From Paraburkholderia sp. CNPSo 3274 (lineage in GTDB: Bacteria; Pseudomonadota; Gammaproteobacteria; Burkholderiales; Burkholderiaceae), in NCBI RefSeq assembly GCF_024206475.1, contig NZ_JAMBPR010000012.1, forward strand, positions 62,001 through 126,000: a stretch of 64,000 nt of DNA, in the 5' to 3' direction. Position numbers and translations under genes: made by a program. The first letter of the stretch is position 1, and each line of letters opens with the position of its first letter. Shown here piece after piece: positions 48,913-57,248 of the stretch. Below the pieces are notes generated by a model. That model was not told the origin of the DNA. It searched no databases and saw nothing but the letters and a program-made list of their open reading frames with translations.

Positions 48913-49539
48913 GCTTTTCCCCTAAACAATCCCCCGTACAAAGCGAAAAGTCCCGGTAATAGCATTTCGATAGCATTCCATGTGCAGTGCATCATATGCA
49001 GAGAACAATTGCCGCAACGACGACTGACCGAAACTGGCGAGACATTGGCGCATTTAGTCCGGTCGAGGACCGATTAGAAGCTTGGGCGCCAAGCTAAATG
49101 ACAAAAAGCAAACTGCGTGAAAGGCAATTGGTTCGATTACATCGATTCGGCAAAAGTGCCGGATAACCGTTGCAGGCAGGTATTTTCGCCTTTGTTACTA
49201 CAAAATCATTTGGCGCCTTCCGATCTATGCGCTCGCATGGGATGGAAGCGAAACGGGCAATAAAAGACCGCGACTCCATTCGTCTGATTAAATGATGTTT
49301 AAGAAGCTTTGTGCTCAGATTTCGAACATCCGAAGCGCATTTTAAACCTGTTAAATCCTGTTTGCGCTGCACAATAAAAAAATTCACAAAAAGCCGCTTT
49401 ATATGATTGGGCTCCGCGAGCACTGCACAACTCTCGCGCGGCGCTTCCAGGGAAAATTGCGCAAAAAGCCTGGAGGCTGGCGTCAAACGACTTGCTCGAC
49501 CAACTAGGCTTACCCTTTTATGCTGTGAGGAACCTGCCA
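48913..49539. other. AT-rich regulatory gap of 627 bp
   Basis: The stretch separates the divergent regulator and glycoside-hydrolase-like genes. Bases about 49090-49420 are much richer in A+T than any other part of the window, with runs such as AATAAAAAAATTCAC and TTTATATGATTGG. Open frames here (for example minus strand 49094-49777) have rare-codon-like composition and no family match, so I do not call genes. A -10-like TATGAT is present without a matching -35. It may be a regulator or silencer binding region. Confidence 0.5.
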
Positions 49540-51498
49540 ATGACGTTGCGCCCAGCCCTTGCATCCGCACTTGTGAACCGTCCCCCCGGGCGCGGCTCGC
49601 GCGCTTTTTCATGGGTGCCGGCCGCAACGCTCGCGCTCGGCGTACTCGGCGTGCTGCTCCCGGCAATGAGTTGCCGCGCCGCCGACGCGCCCGTTTGCAG
49701 GAGCGCCGCCGGCCGTGCGGCGACAGACGCAAGCGACGATCCCGTCTCCGCCGATACGCCCGGCAGCGATGGAACACGCCTCTTTGCGCGCGGCAAGAGC
49801 GTGCGTATCGATGTGGCCACGCGCGCGACGCGCGACGACAAGGTGCAATGGCAGATCACGGATACGTGGAGCCGCCCGCAAGCCAGCGGCAACTTCGCGG
49901 TGGCAGCGGGCCCGCGCGTCACGTCGCTCACCTGCACACTGCCGCTCGCGGGCTACTTCGCGTTTTCCGCGTCGCTGGCTTCGCAGCCCTCTACGGGTTT
50001 GCCCCAGCGCGGCACGCGGCCGGCCGGCATCACGACGTTCGGCGTGCTGCCCGATGTGAGCGCAGCACTCCCCGCCGCCACCTTCGCGCGCCAGGACCTG
50101 CACCGCTTCGGTGGGCAAGGCTCAGCATATATCGCGCCCGGACAGCACTGCTGCGGCGGCGACGGCTTGCGTCCGCTCTATACGGACCTCGGTCTTGCCT
50201 GGGCCAACGACAAGCGGGGCTGGTACGTCATGGAGCCAAAAGGTCCGAATACGTTCGACGCTGCCGCCTCCCAGCTCGATCTCCAGTTCAAGCCCGGCGA
50301 CATCATGCGGTTGATCACCCTCGACGGCTTTCCCGGGTGGGCAAGTCCGAACGGCCAGGAAACCCATAGCTACGTGCCTTCGTCATTGGCCCAGTTGCGC
50401 GATTACATGTCGCGCGTAGGCGCGGAGTCCGCACGCATCCGTGCGCGCGTCTTCCCGCGCCAGGCGCACAACTACTATCAGGTCACATGGGAGCCCGACA
50501 AGGACGGCGGGCTGCCGTGGAAAGATACGGACGCACATTTCGTCGACCTCTACAAGACCGTCTATGAGGGCATCCACTCCACCGACCCGTCGGCGATCGT
50601 GATGGGCCCGACCTATGCAGGCGTGCAGGGCAATACGGAGTGGCTCAAGAAGTTCGCACCGCTTGGCATTGCTAAATATCTCGATGGCGTGACGATCCAC
50701 GGCTACTACGATTTCGGCACGAGTCCTTCGCATCCGCCCGAGCGTCTGTACGGCACGCCCGAAAAAGGCACGCTTTCGCTGGCCGAAGCCATGCGCGAGC
50801 TGCGCACGACGATGCGCGACATGCTCAAGCCGGGCGCCGCGCTCTTCGTGACCGAAACGGGTATTAGTTACGACATCGGTACGAACTACGCGGCCAACTA
50901 TCCCGATGCGCAAACGCTCTACGCGCAGGGCGCGGTCGTGGCGCGCGCGCATCTGATCCTGCTCGGCGAAGGCGCGGACACCACGTTCATCTTCTATGGC
51001 GCGGACATGCCGGAGACGACGCCTGGCTATGGCGTGTTCTTCGAACTCGAGCATCCGAAGGGCATGTACGGCGCGTCGAACATCAGCCCGAAGCCGGCCG
51101 CGCTCGCGGTCGCGACCATGACGCGGCTGGTCGACGGTACGTATACACTCGGTCCGCTGCGCGGCGCGCCCGCGGGCGTCTACGCTTATGCCTTCGCGCG
51201 TCCGGGCGGCGGCAAGGTGATCACGGCGCTGTGGACCCACGACAACGCGCGCTGGAGCGCGAAGACCGGCTTCGATGCCACGCGCGCGACGAACTACACG
51301 CTTCAGGTGGACGCGCGCGGGCGCGCGGGCCAGGTGAGCGTGTTCGACATGATGGGCAACCCGACCACGATGACTTACAACGATGGCATGCTCCCGCTAC
51401 GCCTGACCGAATCGCCCGTGTATGTGGTGTCGGACAACGCCGAGGTCGCCAGATCGAATGCCGTCACGCCCGCGGGCTACGTCGCGCCGAAGCCTTGA
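49540..51498 (+). CDS. exported glycoside-hydrolase-like protein (clan GH-A-like)
   Basis: The 652-aa protein has an N-terminal signal-like segment (AATLALGVLGVLLPAMSCRAA). A beta-rich part follows, then a TIM-barrel-like core. Two candidate catalytic acids stand out: Glu318 in QVTWEPDKDGG and Glu439 in LFVTETGISYD, separated by 121 residues as is common in clan GH-A enzymes. It lacks a closer family match that I can name. ATG 49540 follows GAGGA at 9 nt. In this locus it might cut or edit the polysaccharide, but that is an inference. Confidence 0.7.
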   Translation: MTLRPALASALVNRPPGRGSRAFSWVPAATLALGVLGVLLPAMSCRAADAPVCRSAAGRAATDASDDPVSADTPGSDGTRLFARGKSVRIDVATRATRDDKVQWQITDTWSRPQASGNFAVAAGPRVTSLTCTLPLAGYFAFSASLASQPSTGLPQRGTRPAGITTFGVLPDVSAALPAATFARQDLHRFGGQGSAYIAPGQHCCGGDGLRPLYTDLGLAWANDKRGWYVMEPKGPNTFDAAASQLDLQFKPGDIMRLITLDGFPGWASPNGQETHSYVPSSLAQLRDYMSRVGAESARIRARVFPRQAHNYYQVTWEPDKDGGLPWKDTDAHFVDLYKTVYEGIHSTDPSAIVMGPTYAGVQGNTEWLKKFAPLGIAKYLDGVTIHGYYDFGTSPSHPPERLYGTPEKGTLSLAEAMRELRTTMRDMLKPGAALFVTETGISYDIGTNYAANYPDAQTLYAQGAVVARAHLILLGEGADTTFIFYGADMPETTPGYGVFFELEHPKGMYGASNISPKPAALAVATMTRLVDGTYTLGPLRGAPAGVYAYAFARPGGGKVITALWTHDNARWSAKTGFDATRATNYTLQVDARGRAGQVSVFDMMGNPTTMTYNDGMLPLRLTESPVYVVSDNAEVARSNAVTPAGYVAPKP

Positions 51499-51688
51499 GC
51501 GAGAGGGCCGCGGCTCGCATCTTGGCCCACGATAGCGAGACTTAGGCGGCTCTGGACAGTGCAACCCGATATTGACCCGCCTAGACTGCTCTTCAACGCG
51601 ACGCCTGATTGTCATGCGCCGCGCGCGCAGCGACTGCGCTCGAGACAATCATATCGACACGACCGACACTCCACGGATCCGCTCGTCC

Positions 51689-52141
51689 ATGCTGTCGCCT
51701 ACCGAATTCCTCGAGGTGGTGCGGCTCGCACCGCTTGTCGGGATCGACCTCATCGTCGCCGACGCCGACGGCCGCGTGCTCGTGGGCGAGCGACGCAATC
51801 GCCCGGCGCGCGGCAAGTGGTTCGTGCCGGGTGGGCGCATCCGCAAGGACGAGTGGCTCGATGCCGCGTTCACGCGCATCGTCGAAACAGAGCTCGGCAT
51901 TGCAGGCATGCAGCGCTCGGCTGCGCGCTTTGTCGGCGTGTACGAGCATCACTATCCGGACAACTTCGCGGCGGAAAACGGTATCGGCACCCATTACGTT
52001 GTGCTTGCGTACGCGTTCATGCTGGACAGCACCGTGCCTGTCGGGCGCTTCGATCAGCACAGCCAGTACGCGTGGCTGTGGCCTGAGGAACTGCTCATGC
52101 GCGATGACGTGCACAAGAACTCGAAACAATATTTCCGCTGA
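51689..52141 (+). CDS. gmm: GDP-mannose mannosyl hydrolase (nudix family)
   Basis: The 150-aa protein has the modified nudix motif of the Gmm/WcaH family: RGKWFVPGGRIRKDEWLDAAFTRIVETELG (residues about 41-70; quoted pieces GKWFVPGGRIRKDEW and AAFTRIVETELG), lacking the usual nudix Glu pair. Such enzymes split GDP-mannose to GDP and mannose and may tune the GDP-mannose/GDP-fucose pool. The start at 51689 was chosen because residues upstream (39 codons in frame) are not family-like. It is the third GDP-mannose enzyme in this locus. Confidence 0.88.
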   Translation: MLSPTEFLEVVRLAPLVGIDLIVADADGRVLVGERRNRPARGKWFVPGGRIRKDEWLDAAFTRIVETELGIAGMQRSAARFVGVYEHHYPDNFAAENGIGTHYVVLAYAFMLDSTVPVGRFDQHSQYAWLWPEELLMRDDVHKNSKQYFR

Positions 52142-52442
52142 AAACGCTCCAGTGAACGACACATGCGCGTCGTGGATTTTGTCCGCGGGGCGCGCGTGCG
52201 TGCCCCGCGAGACCCGGGGTGCAACGCTGAGAGGCCGAGCCACCTTGCCCGGCGCATACCGAGCCATTCTGCCAACTTCTCGGCATTTTCAGACTGCGCC
52301 GTGCGCCAGCGGCTCACCGGCCTATCATGAATCCCGAGAGCGTGATGTGACCGCATGTAACAGCCCCACACAGCCGGATCAGGGCGCGCGGCGCAAAAAC
52401 GCAACGTACTCCTGCGAATCCTTTCTGCGCGAGGAACCGGCT
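52142..52442. other. gmm-regulator intergenic region
   Basis: This 301-bp gap holds one 8-bp stem (CGCGGGGC, 52184-52191, with GCCCCGCG, 52202-52209) shortly after the gmm stop, without a T-run. I see no other clear element; the open frame through it belongs to the downstream regulator only by chance. Confidence 0.4.
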
Positions 52443-53447
52443 ATGTACATCGATAGGGTGGTCTGCCGGCAAGGCGCTTTCCAGCCGCGCGGCGCTCACT
52501 TAAATTTCGGACACGTGGCCAAACGCATCGGCATCCTGGTTTTCGAGGGCTTCCCGCTCGGGGACGTGACCTTGCTCGCCGATGTGTTTCGTCTCGCGAA
52601 CGATGCCTGCGCCGACACGCTTCCTGCTTATTCGATCGTCATGCTTTCCGAGCCTGGCGGCAATGTGGCCAGCGGTTGCGGCCTGCGGATATGGTCCGAG
52701 AGCCTGCATGGCCCGCTACGCAGCGGCTTCGACACACTGTTTATCGCCGGCGGCCCCGGTGCGATGGAGGCGCGCGACAACGCGCGGCTCATCACGCGGC
52801 TGCAGATGCTCGCACCGAAAGTGCGCATCATCCGCGCACTCGGCGAGGGACGCGCCGTACTCGCCGCCGCCGATGTGCCCTTCCTGCGCACGGGCGGCAA
52901 TACTGCAAGCTCGGCGCAGCGGCTACGCCGGGCGCTGGAAGCGCGCAACGCCGGCGCTTCGGTCGTGACGCCTTCCGAGGCGCTCGTCGCCGCGCTCAAG
53001 GTGGTCAAGCGCAATCACGGCGTGGCGCTTGCGCAGCGCGTTTCCGAGGACTCGATGCCGGGCTCCTGGGAACGCCTCGGCCCCATGCTCGACGATGGCG
53101 AGGCGGACAGCGCAAACGGCAAGATCAACTCGGCCGCGCACTGGCTGCGCGAGAACTACCATCAGCCGATCTCGGTTGCCGATGCGGCGCGCGTCGCACA
53201 GATGAGCATGCGAAACTTCCTGCGCCACTTCAAGACGCAAACGGGCCTGACGCCGTCCGAATATCTGCTGCGCACCCGGCTCGATGCCAGTTGCCTCTTG
53301 CTCGCGCAAACCAATCTTCCCATCGACGAAATCGCGCAACGCTGCGGCGTGCCGCGCGGCGAGCGTCTCGCGCGGATCTTCCGGCGCAGGCTCTCGATTT
53401 CGCCGTCGGGGTATCGAGCTGTGAACCGGCGGGCTTCGGGCGAGTGA
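52443..53447 (+). CDS. GlxA/AraC-family transcriptional regulator, paralogue 2
   Basis: The 334-aa protein has the same architecture as the one at 47908-48912: DJ-1/PfpI-like domain (RIGILVFEGFPLGDVTLLADVF, in part ILVFEGFPLGDVTLLADVF) then AraC HTH (SVADAARVAQMSMRNFLRHF, EIAQRCGVPRGERLARIFR). The start at 52443 follows GAGGAACCGG. A strong terminator follows. It marks the right edge of the polysaccharide locus. The two regulators are clear paralogues and could heterodimerise or respond to different signals. Confidence 0.88.
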   Translation: MYIDRVVCRQGAFQPRGAHLNFGHVAKRIGILVFEGFPLGDVTLLADVFRLANDACADTLPAYSIVMLSEPGGNVASGCGLRIWSESLHGPLRSGFDTLFIAGGPGAMEARDNARLITRLQMLAPKVRIIRALGEGRAVLAAADVPFLRTGGNTASSAQRLRRALEARNAGASVVTPSEALVAALKVVKRNHGVALAQRVSEDSMPGSWERLGPMLDDGEADSANGKINSAAHWLRENYHQPISVADAARVAQMSMRNFLRHFKTQTGLTPSEYLLRTRLDASCLLLAQTNLPIDEIAQRCGVPRGERLARIFRRRLSISPSGYRAVNRRASGE

Positions 53448-53486
53448 TGCCAGTCGCAATTCGATACATGTTTTACCGCTGCATAC

Positions 53487-53520
53487 GCAAAACGCCGCGC
53501 TTTCGCGCGGCGTTTTTTGA
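53487..53520. terminator. intrinsic terminator after the AraC regulator
   Basis: A 10-bp stem (AACGCCGCGC, 53491-53500, with GCGCGGCGTT, 53505-53514), TTTC loop, and a T-run to 53518. It sits between two convergent genes. Confidence 0.85.
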
Positions 53521-53565
53521 TTCGGCGTACTCAGCGTGTAATGTCAGCGTACCTGGTGTGCGGCG

Positions 53566-54768
53566 TTACAGCATGCCGGAGCCGAAGATCTCCGTGTGGA
53601 TGCGCGAAGCGTCGACGCCGCGGGCAACGAGCGCCTCACGCTGTTCGCGCATGAACGCCACGGGGCCGCACAGGTAGTAGTCGGCGTCGGGCAGCAGCAC
53701 ATCCGCTTCGATGCGCCCGATATCGATACGCCCTTCGAAGTCGTAGTCCACGCCCTGGCGGTCGTCTGCGCCGATTTCCTCGTAGAACACCGCGCGCTTG
53801 ACGTTCGGGTACTCGGAGACAGCGTGACGCAGAAAGTCGCGAAATGCGTGCACCTTGGTGTTGCGGCATGCATGCACGAAGGTCACCTTGCGCTCGCTGC
53901 GCTCGGCGATCAGCGTGGAGAGCATCGACTTCATCGGCGTGATGCCCACACCACCGCTCATCAGCACGACCGGCGACGTCTTCGTGCGATCGAGCGTGAA
54001 CTCGCCCATCGGCGCGCTCACATGCACCACCGCGCCTTCTTCCACGCCGTCATGCATGATGTTCGACACGTGGCCCGGCTGCGCTTCGCCGCGGCCAGCC
54101 TCCCGCTTCACCGAGATGCGCAGCCATTTGCCGTGGGGCGCGTCCGAGAGGCTGTACTGACGCGGCTGGTCCACGCCGAGCTTGTCGACGAAGCGCGTCA
54201 CGCTTACGTACTGGCCCGGCTCGAAACCGCCCGCGGATGCACCGTCGGCCGGCGCGAGATAGAACGAGGTGATCTCGTCGCTTTCGACTTGCTTGCGCAT
54301 CACCTTGAACGGACGGAAGCCGCTCCACGAAGCGCCCTCGTACAGCTTCGCCTCAGTGCCGATCATGATGTTCGCGAGTTGCTCGTAGGCCACTGCCCAG
54401 GCGTCGAGCGTGGGCTGGTCCACTGCGTCGCCGAGCACGTCCACGACTGCGCCGAGCAGATGGCGGCCGACGATCGGATAGTGCTCCGGACGGATGTTCA
54501 GGCTCGCGTGCTTGTGCGCGATGTGCGTGACCGCGCCGCCGAGCGCGCCCAGATTGTCGATGTTCGCCGCGTAGGCATACACCGCGCGGGCTAGCGTTTC
54601 GGGCTGGCTGCCGCTTTGCTGATGCGTCTGGTTGAAGATGTTCTTGAGCTCGGGGTGCGCGGCGAACATCCGCTTGTAGAAATGCTTGGTGATCGTGGCG
54701 CCGTGCTCGGCGAAAACGGGCGCAGTGGCCTTCACGCGGGCCATCTGGTCGGCGGTGAGCGCAGTCAT
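53566..54768 (-). CDS. hmp: flavohemoprotein, nitric oxide dioxygenase
   Basis: The 400-aa protein oxidises NO to nitrate with NAD(P)H, FAD and heme. The globin domain (1-140) keeps Tyr31 (B10), Gln55 (E-helix) and proximal His87, aligned with E. coli Tyr29, Gln53 and His85 with an offset of two. The FAD motif RQYSLSDAP and the NAD motif GGVGITPMKSML follow. It is convergent with the AraC regulator and has a palindromic operator just upstream. Confidence 0.96.
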   Translation of the reverse strand: MTALTADQMARVKATAPVFAEHGATITKHFYKRMFAAHPELKNIFNQTHQQSGSQPETLARAVYAYAANIDNLGALGGAVTHIAHKHASLNIRPEHYPIVGRHLLGAVVDVLGDAVDQPTLDAWAVAYEQLANIMIGTEAKLYEGASWSGFRPFKVMRKQVESDEITSFYLAPADGASAGGFEPGQYVSVTRFVDKLGVDQPRQYSLSDAPHGKWLRISVKREAGRGEAQPGHVSNIMHDGVEEGAVVHVSAPMGEFTLDRTKTSPVVLMSGGVGITPMKSMLSTLIAERSERKVTFVHACRNTKVHAFRDFLRHAVSEYPNVKRAVFYEEIGADDRQGVDYDFEGRIDIGRIEADVLLPDADYYLCGPVAFMREQREALVARGVDASRIHTEIFGSGML

Positions 54769-54779
54769 TTACGGCTTCT

Positions 54780-54818
54780 CCGTGGTAAAGATTCACACAA
54801 GATACATCTTTACCACGG
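54780..54818 (-). promoter_or_regulatory. palindromic operator upstream of hmp (NsrR-like)
   Basis: Perfect 13-bp inverted repeats CCGTGGTAAAGAT (54780-54792) and ATCTTTACCACGG (54806-54818) have a 13-nt spacer. Inside, AAGATACATCTT (54799-54810) is itself palindromic and resembles NsrR half-sites (AAGATGYAT). It lies 11-50 bp before the hmp ATG, so a bound protein would block transcription. Which regulator binds is inferred. Confidence 0.6.
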
Positions 54819-55005
54819 CAGCCCGACCCAGGCATTTTGTCGCACCCCAGCAATTTCCGGATTGCGCCAGGCGTGAACGCGCGGCGGGAGGCCGTGGAGC
54901 GCGCTTCGGCGGGACTTTTGCGGTGCGGGAAAGAGTCTCTTTCGGGGGATGGCGATGCGATTGGACGCTCCGGTCGGGCGGCGCGCTCTCGCGCCCTTTT
55001 ATGCC

Positions 55006-55587
55006 TTACACGCCCTCGCCCTTGCCCGCGCCCCGGTCGTGCCTCCAGAGCACGTCGCTGCCGCCGGCGGCCCGGTTGAGCACGCGCGCGAGCACGAACA
55101 GCAGGTCGGAGAGCCGGTTGACGTAGCGGCGCGGCGTATCGGCGAGCGGCGGGCCCGAGTTCGCTGAGGCGCCCAGTGCAACGACCGCGCGCTCGGCGCG
55201 CCGGCATACGGTGCGGCACACATGCGCGAGCGCCGCCGCCCGCGAGCCGCCTGGGAGGATGAACTCCTTGAGCGGCGGCAGCGCGGCGTTGTAATGCTCG
55301 AGCCAGCCATCGAGCCGCGCGAGGTGTTCGTCGGTCACGAGCGTGTGGCCCGGTATGCACAGCTCGCCGCCCAGATCGAAGAGGTCGTGCTGGATTGCGA
55401 CGAGCGCCTCGCGCACGTCGTCTGGGAGCGTTTCGCACAGCAACACGCCGATCTGCGAATTCAGCTCGTCGACGTCGCCGATCGCGGCGATGCGCGCGTC
55501 ATCCTTGCGCACGCGACTGCCGTCACCGAGTCCGGTCGAGCCGTCGTCGCCGGTGCGTGTTGCAATCTTGCTCAGGCGATTGCCCAT
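55006..55587 (-). CDS. cob(I)yrinic acid a,c-diamide / ATP:cob(I)alamin adenosyltransferase (PduO type)
   Basis: The 193-aa protein transfers an adenosyl group from ATP to cob(I)alamin to make coenzyme B12. The ATP site TRTGDDGSTGLGDG lies near residue 12, and the C-terminal helices carry RTVCRRAERAVVAL and RYVNRLSDLLFVLARVLNR, as in PduO/MMAB proteins. It is divergent from the D-lactate dehydrogenase-like gene; the 237-bp gap to hmp shows a GC hairpin (54980-54995) of unclear role. Confidence 0.9.
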   Translation of the reverse strand: MGNRLSKIATRTGDDGSTGLGDGSRVRKDDARIAAIGDVDELNSQIGVLLCETLPDDVREALVAIQHDLFDLGGELCIPGHTLVTDEHLARLDGWLEHYNAALPPLKEFILPGGSRAAALAHVCRTVCRRAERAVVALGASANSGPPLADTPRRYVNRLSDLLFVLARVLNRAAGGSDVLWRHDRGAGKGEGV

Positions 55588-55714
55588 GTTGTGCTCTCCG
55601 AAGCTGAAAATTCACGCAAGCCGCGCCTGACGCGCGCCCGGCGCCGTGTAAGGCTGTAAGTCCACGCCTGCCGGCCATTATAGGTTTCGTGCACCGCAGC
55701 ATAGAGAGCGCGGC

Positions 55715-55742
55715 TTTGCGGCGCAGACGTTAAGCGTAAAAT
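55715..55742 (+). promoter_or_regulatory. candidate promoter of the dld-glcDEF genes
   Basis: TTTGCG (55715-55720) and TAAAAT (55737-55742) with 16-nt spacing. It is 43 bp upstream of the GTG start. Confidence 0.45.
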
Positions 55743-55784
55743 GGACCGGGCCAGAAGTCATACCCATACGAAGGAGACACACGC

Positions 55785-57200
55785 GTGAATCACCCCGCGC
55801 CGCCGGCCCTCGCACGCCGCCCGTTCCCCACCGAACTCCTCGATCAACTGCGCAGCGCATTCGGCGAACGCGTCTCCACTTCCGAAGCCGTACGCGCCCA
55901 TCACGGCCGTGACGAATCGCCCTTCGACCCGCAACTGCCCGACGCCGTGGTGTTCGCGCAGAGCACCGGGGACATCCAGACCATCGTCAAGCTGTGCGCC
56001 CGTCATGGCGTGCCGATCATTCCCTACGGCAACGGCTCGTCGCTCGAAGGTCACTTGCTGGCCGTACAGGGCGGCGTGTCGATCGACCTCTCGCAGATGA
56101 ACCGGGTGCTCTCGATCAATGCCGAAGATCTCACCGTGACGGTCGAGCCTGGCATCTCGCGCAAGCAACTCAATGAAGCGCTGCGCGACACGGGTCTTTT
56201 CTTCCCGATCGACCCGGGCGCCGATGCGAGCATCGGCGGCATGACGGCCACACGCGCCTCGGGCACCAACGCCGTGCGCTACGGCACGATGCGCGAGAAC
56301 GTGCTGGGTCTCACCGCCGTCCTCGCCGACGGCCGCGTGGTCAAAACCGGCACGCGCGCGCGCAAGTCGTCGGCGGGCTATGACCTCACGCGTCTTTTCG
56401 TCGGCTCGGAAGGCACGCTCGGCGTGATCACTGAAATCACGGTGCGACTCTATCCGCAGCCCGAGGCAGTCTCGGCGGCGGTGTGCGCGTTCCCTTCGAT
56501 GGCCCAGGCCGTGCGCACGGTGATCGAGACGATCCAGATTGGCGTGCCGATCGCGCGCGTGGAATTTATCGACTCGCTCGCGGTGCGCGCGATCAACAAG
56601 CATTCGAACCTCACGCTGCGCGAAAAGCACACGCTCTTCTTCGAATTCCACGGCACCGAGGCGGGCGTCGCGGAGCAGGCGCAGCTCGTGCAGGAGCTTG
56701 CCGCGCAGCACGGCGGAGAAGGCTTCGAGTGGGCCACGCGCCCCGAGGACCGCAGCCGCCTGTGGAACGCGCGCCACAACGCCTACTTCGCAATGCTGCA
56801 GCTCAAGCCCGGCTGCCGCGCCGTGACGACCGACGTGTGCGTGCCGATCTCGCGCCTCGCCGAATGCGTGATCGAGACGGAAGCCGATCTCAAAGCCTCG
56901 CCGCTGCCCTGCCCGATCGTCGGCCACGTGGGCGACGGCAACTTCCACGTGGCGATCCTGATCGACCCGGACAAGCCCGAGGAAATCAGCGAGGCCGAGC
57001 GCCTGAATCACCGCGTCGTGCAGCGTGCGATCGCGATGGACGGCACTTGCACGGGCGAGCACGGCGTGGGCCTGCACAAGATGGAGTTCCTCGTGGAAGA
57101 GCACGGCGCGGACACCGTCGACACGATGCGCGCGATCAAGCACGCACTCGATCCGCACAACCTGATGAATCCGGGCAAGATCTTCAGCTGGGCGGCGTAA
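55785..57200 (+). CDS. FAD-linked D-lactate dehydrogenase / GlcD-like oxidase
   Basis: The 471-aa flavoprotein has an FAD-binding type 4 domain (IIPYGNGSSLEGH, then DPGADASIGGMTATRASG) and an FAD-oxidase C-terminal domain with CPIVGHVGDGNFH and CTGEHGVGLHKMEFL. The GTG start follows AAGGAG at eight bases. Close members are cytochrome-type D-lactate dehydrogenases (DLDH); glycolate oxidase GlcD is similar, so lactate versus glycolate cannot be fixed by eye. It lies 48 bp before glcD. Confidence 0.85.
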   Translation: MNHPAPPALARRPFPTELLDQLRSAFGERVSTSEAVRAHHGRDESPFDPQLPDAVVFAQSTGDIQTIVKLCARHGVPIIPYGNGSSLEGHLLAVQGGVSIDLSQMNRVLSINAEDLTVTVEPGISRKQLNEALRDTGLFFPIDPGADASIGGMTATRASGTNAVRYGTMRENVLGLTAVLADGRVVKTGTRARKSSAGYDLTRLFVGSEGTLGVITEITVRLYPQPEAVSAAVCAFPSMAQAVRTVIETIQIGVPIARVEFIDSLAVRAINKHSNLTLREKHTLFFEFHGTEAGVAEQAQLVQELAAQHGGEGFEWATRPEDRSRLWNARHNAYFAMLQLKPGCRAVTTDVCVPISRLAECVIETEADLKASPLPCPIVGHVGDGNFHVAILIDPDKPEEISEAERLNHRVVQRAIAMDGTCTGEHGVGLHKMEFLVEEHGADTVDTMRAIKHALDPHNLMNPGKIFSWAA

Positions 57201-57248
57201 CCGACAAGCGCAGAGAAGCGCACACAAGCGCAACAGACGGGAGGAGAC

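Noticed and set aside
49094..49777. Minus-strand ORF of 227 codons in the AT-rich gap
   Set aside because: It overlaps the start of the glycoside-hydrolase-like gene on the other strand, has Arg-rich then AT-rich composition and no ribosome-binding site.
54980..54995. Intrinsic terminator for the cobalamin adenosyltransferase
   Set aside because: The 6-bp stem is followed by T only on the plus strand, while the gene is on the minus strand, so it does not fit.
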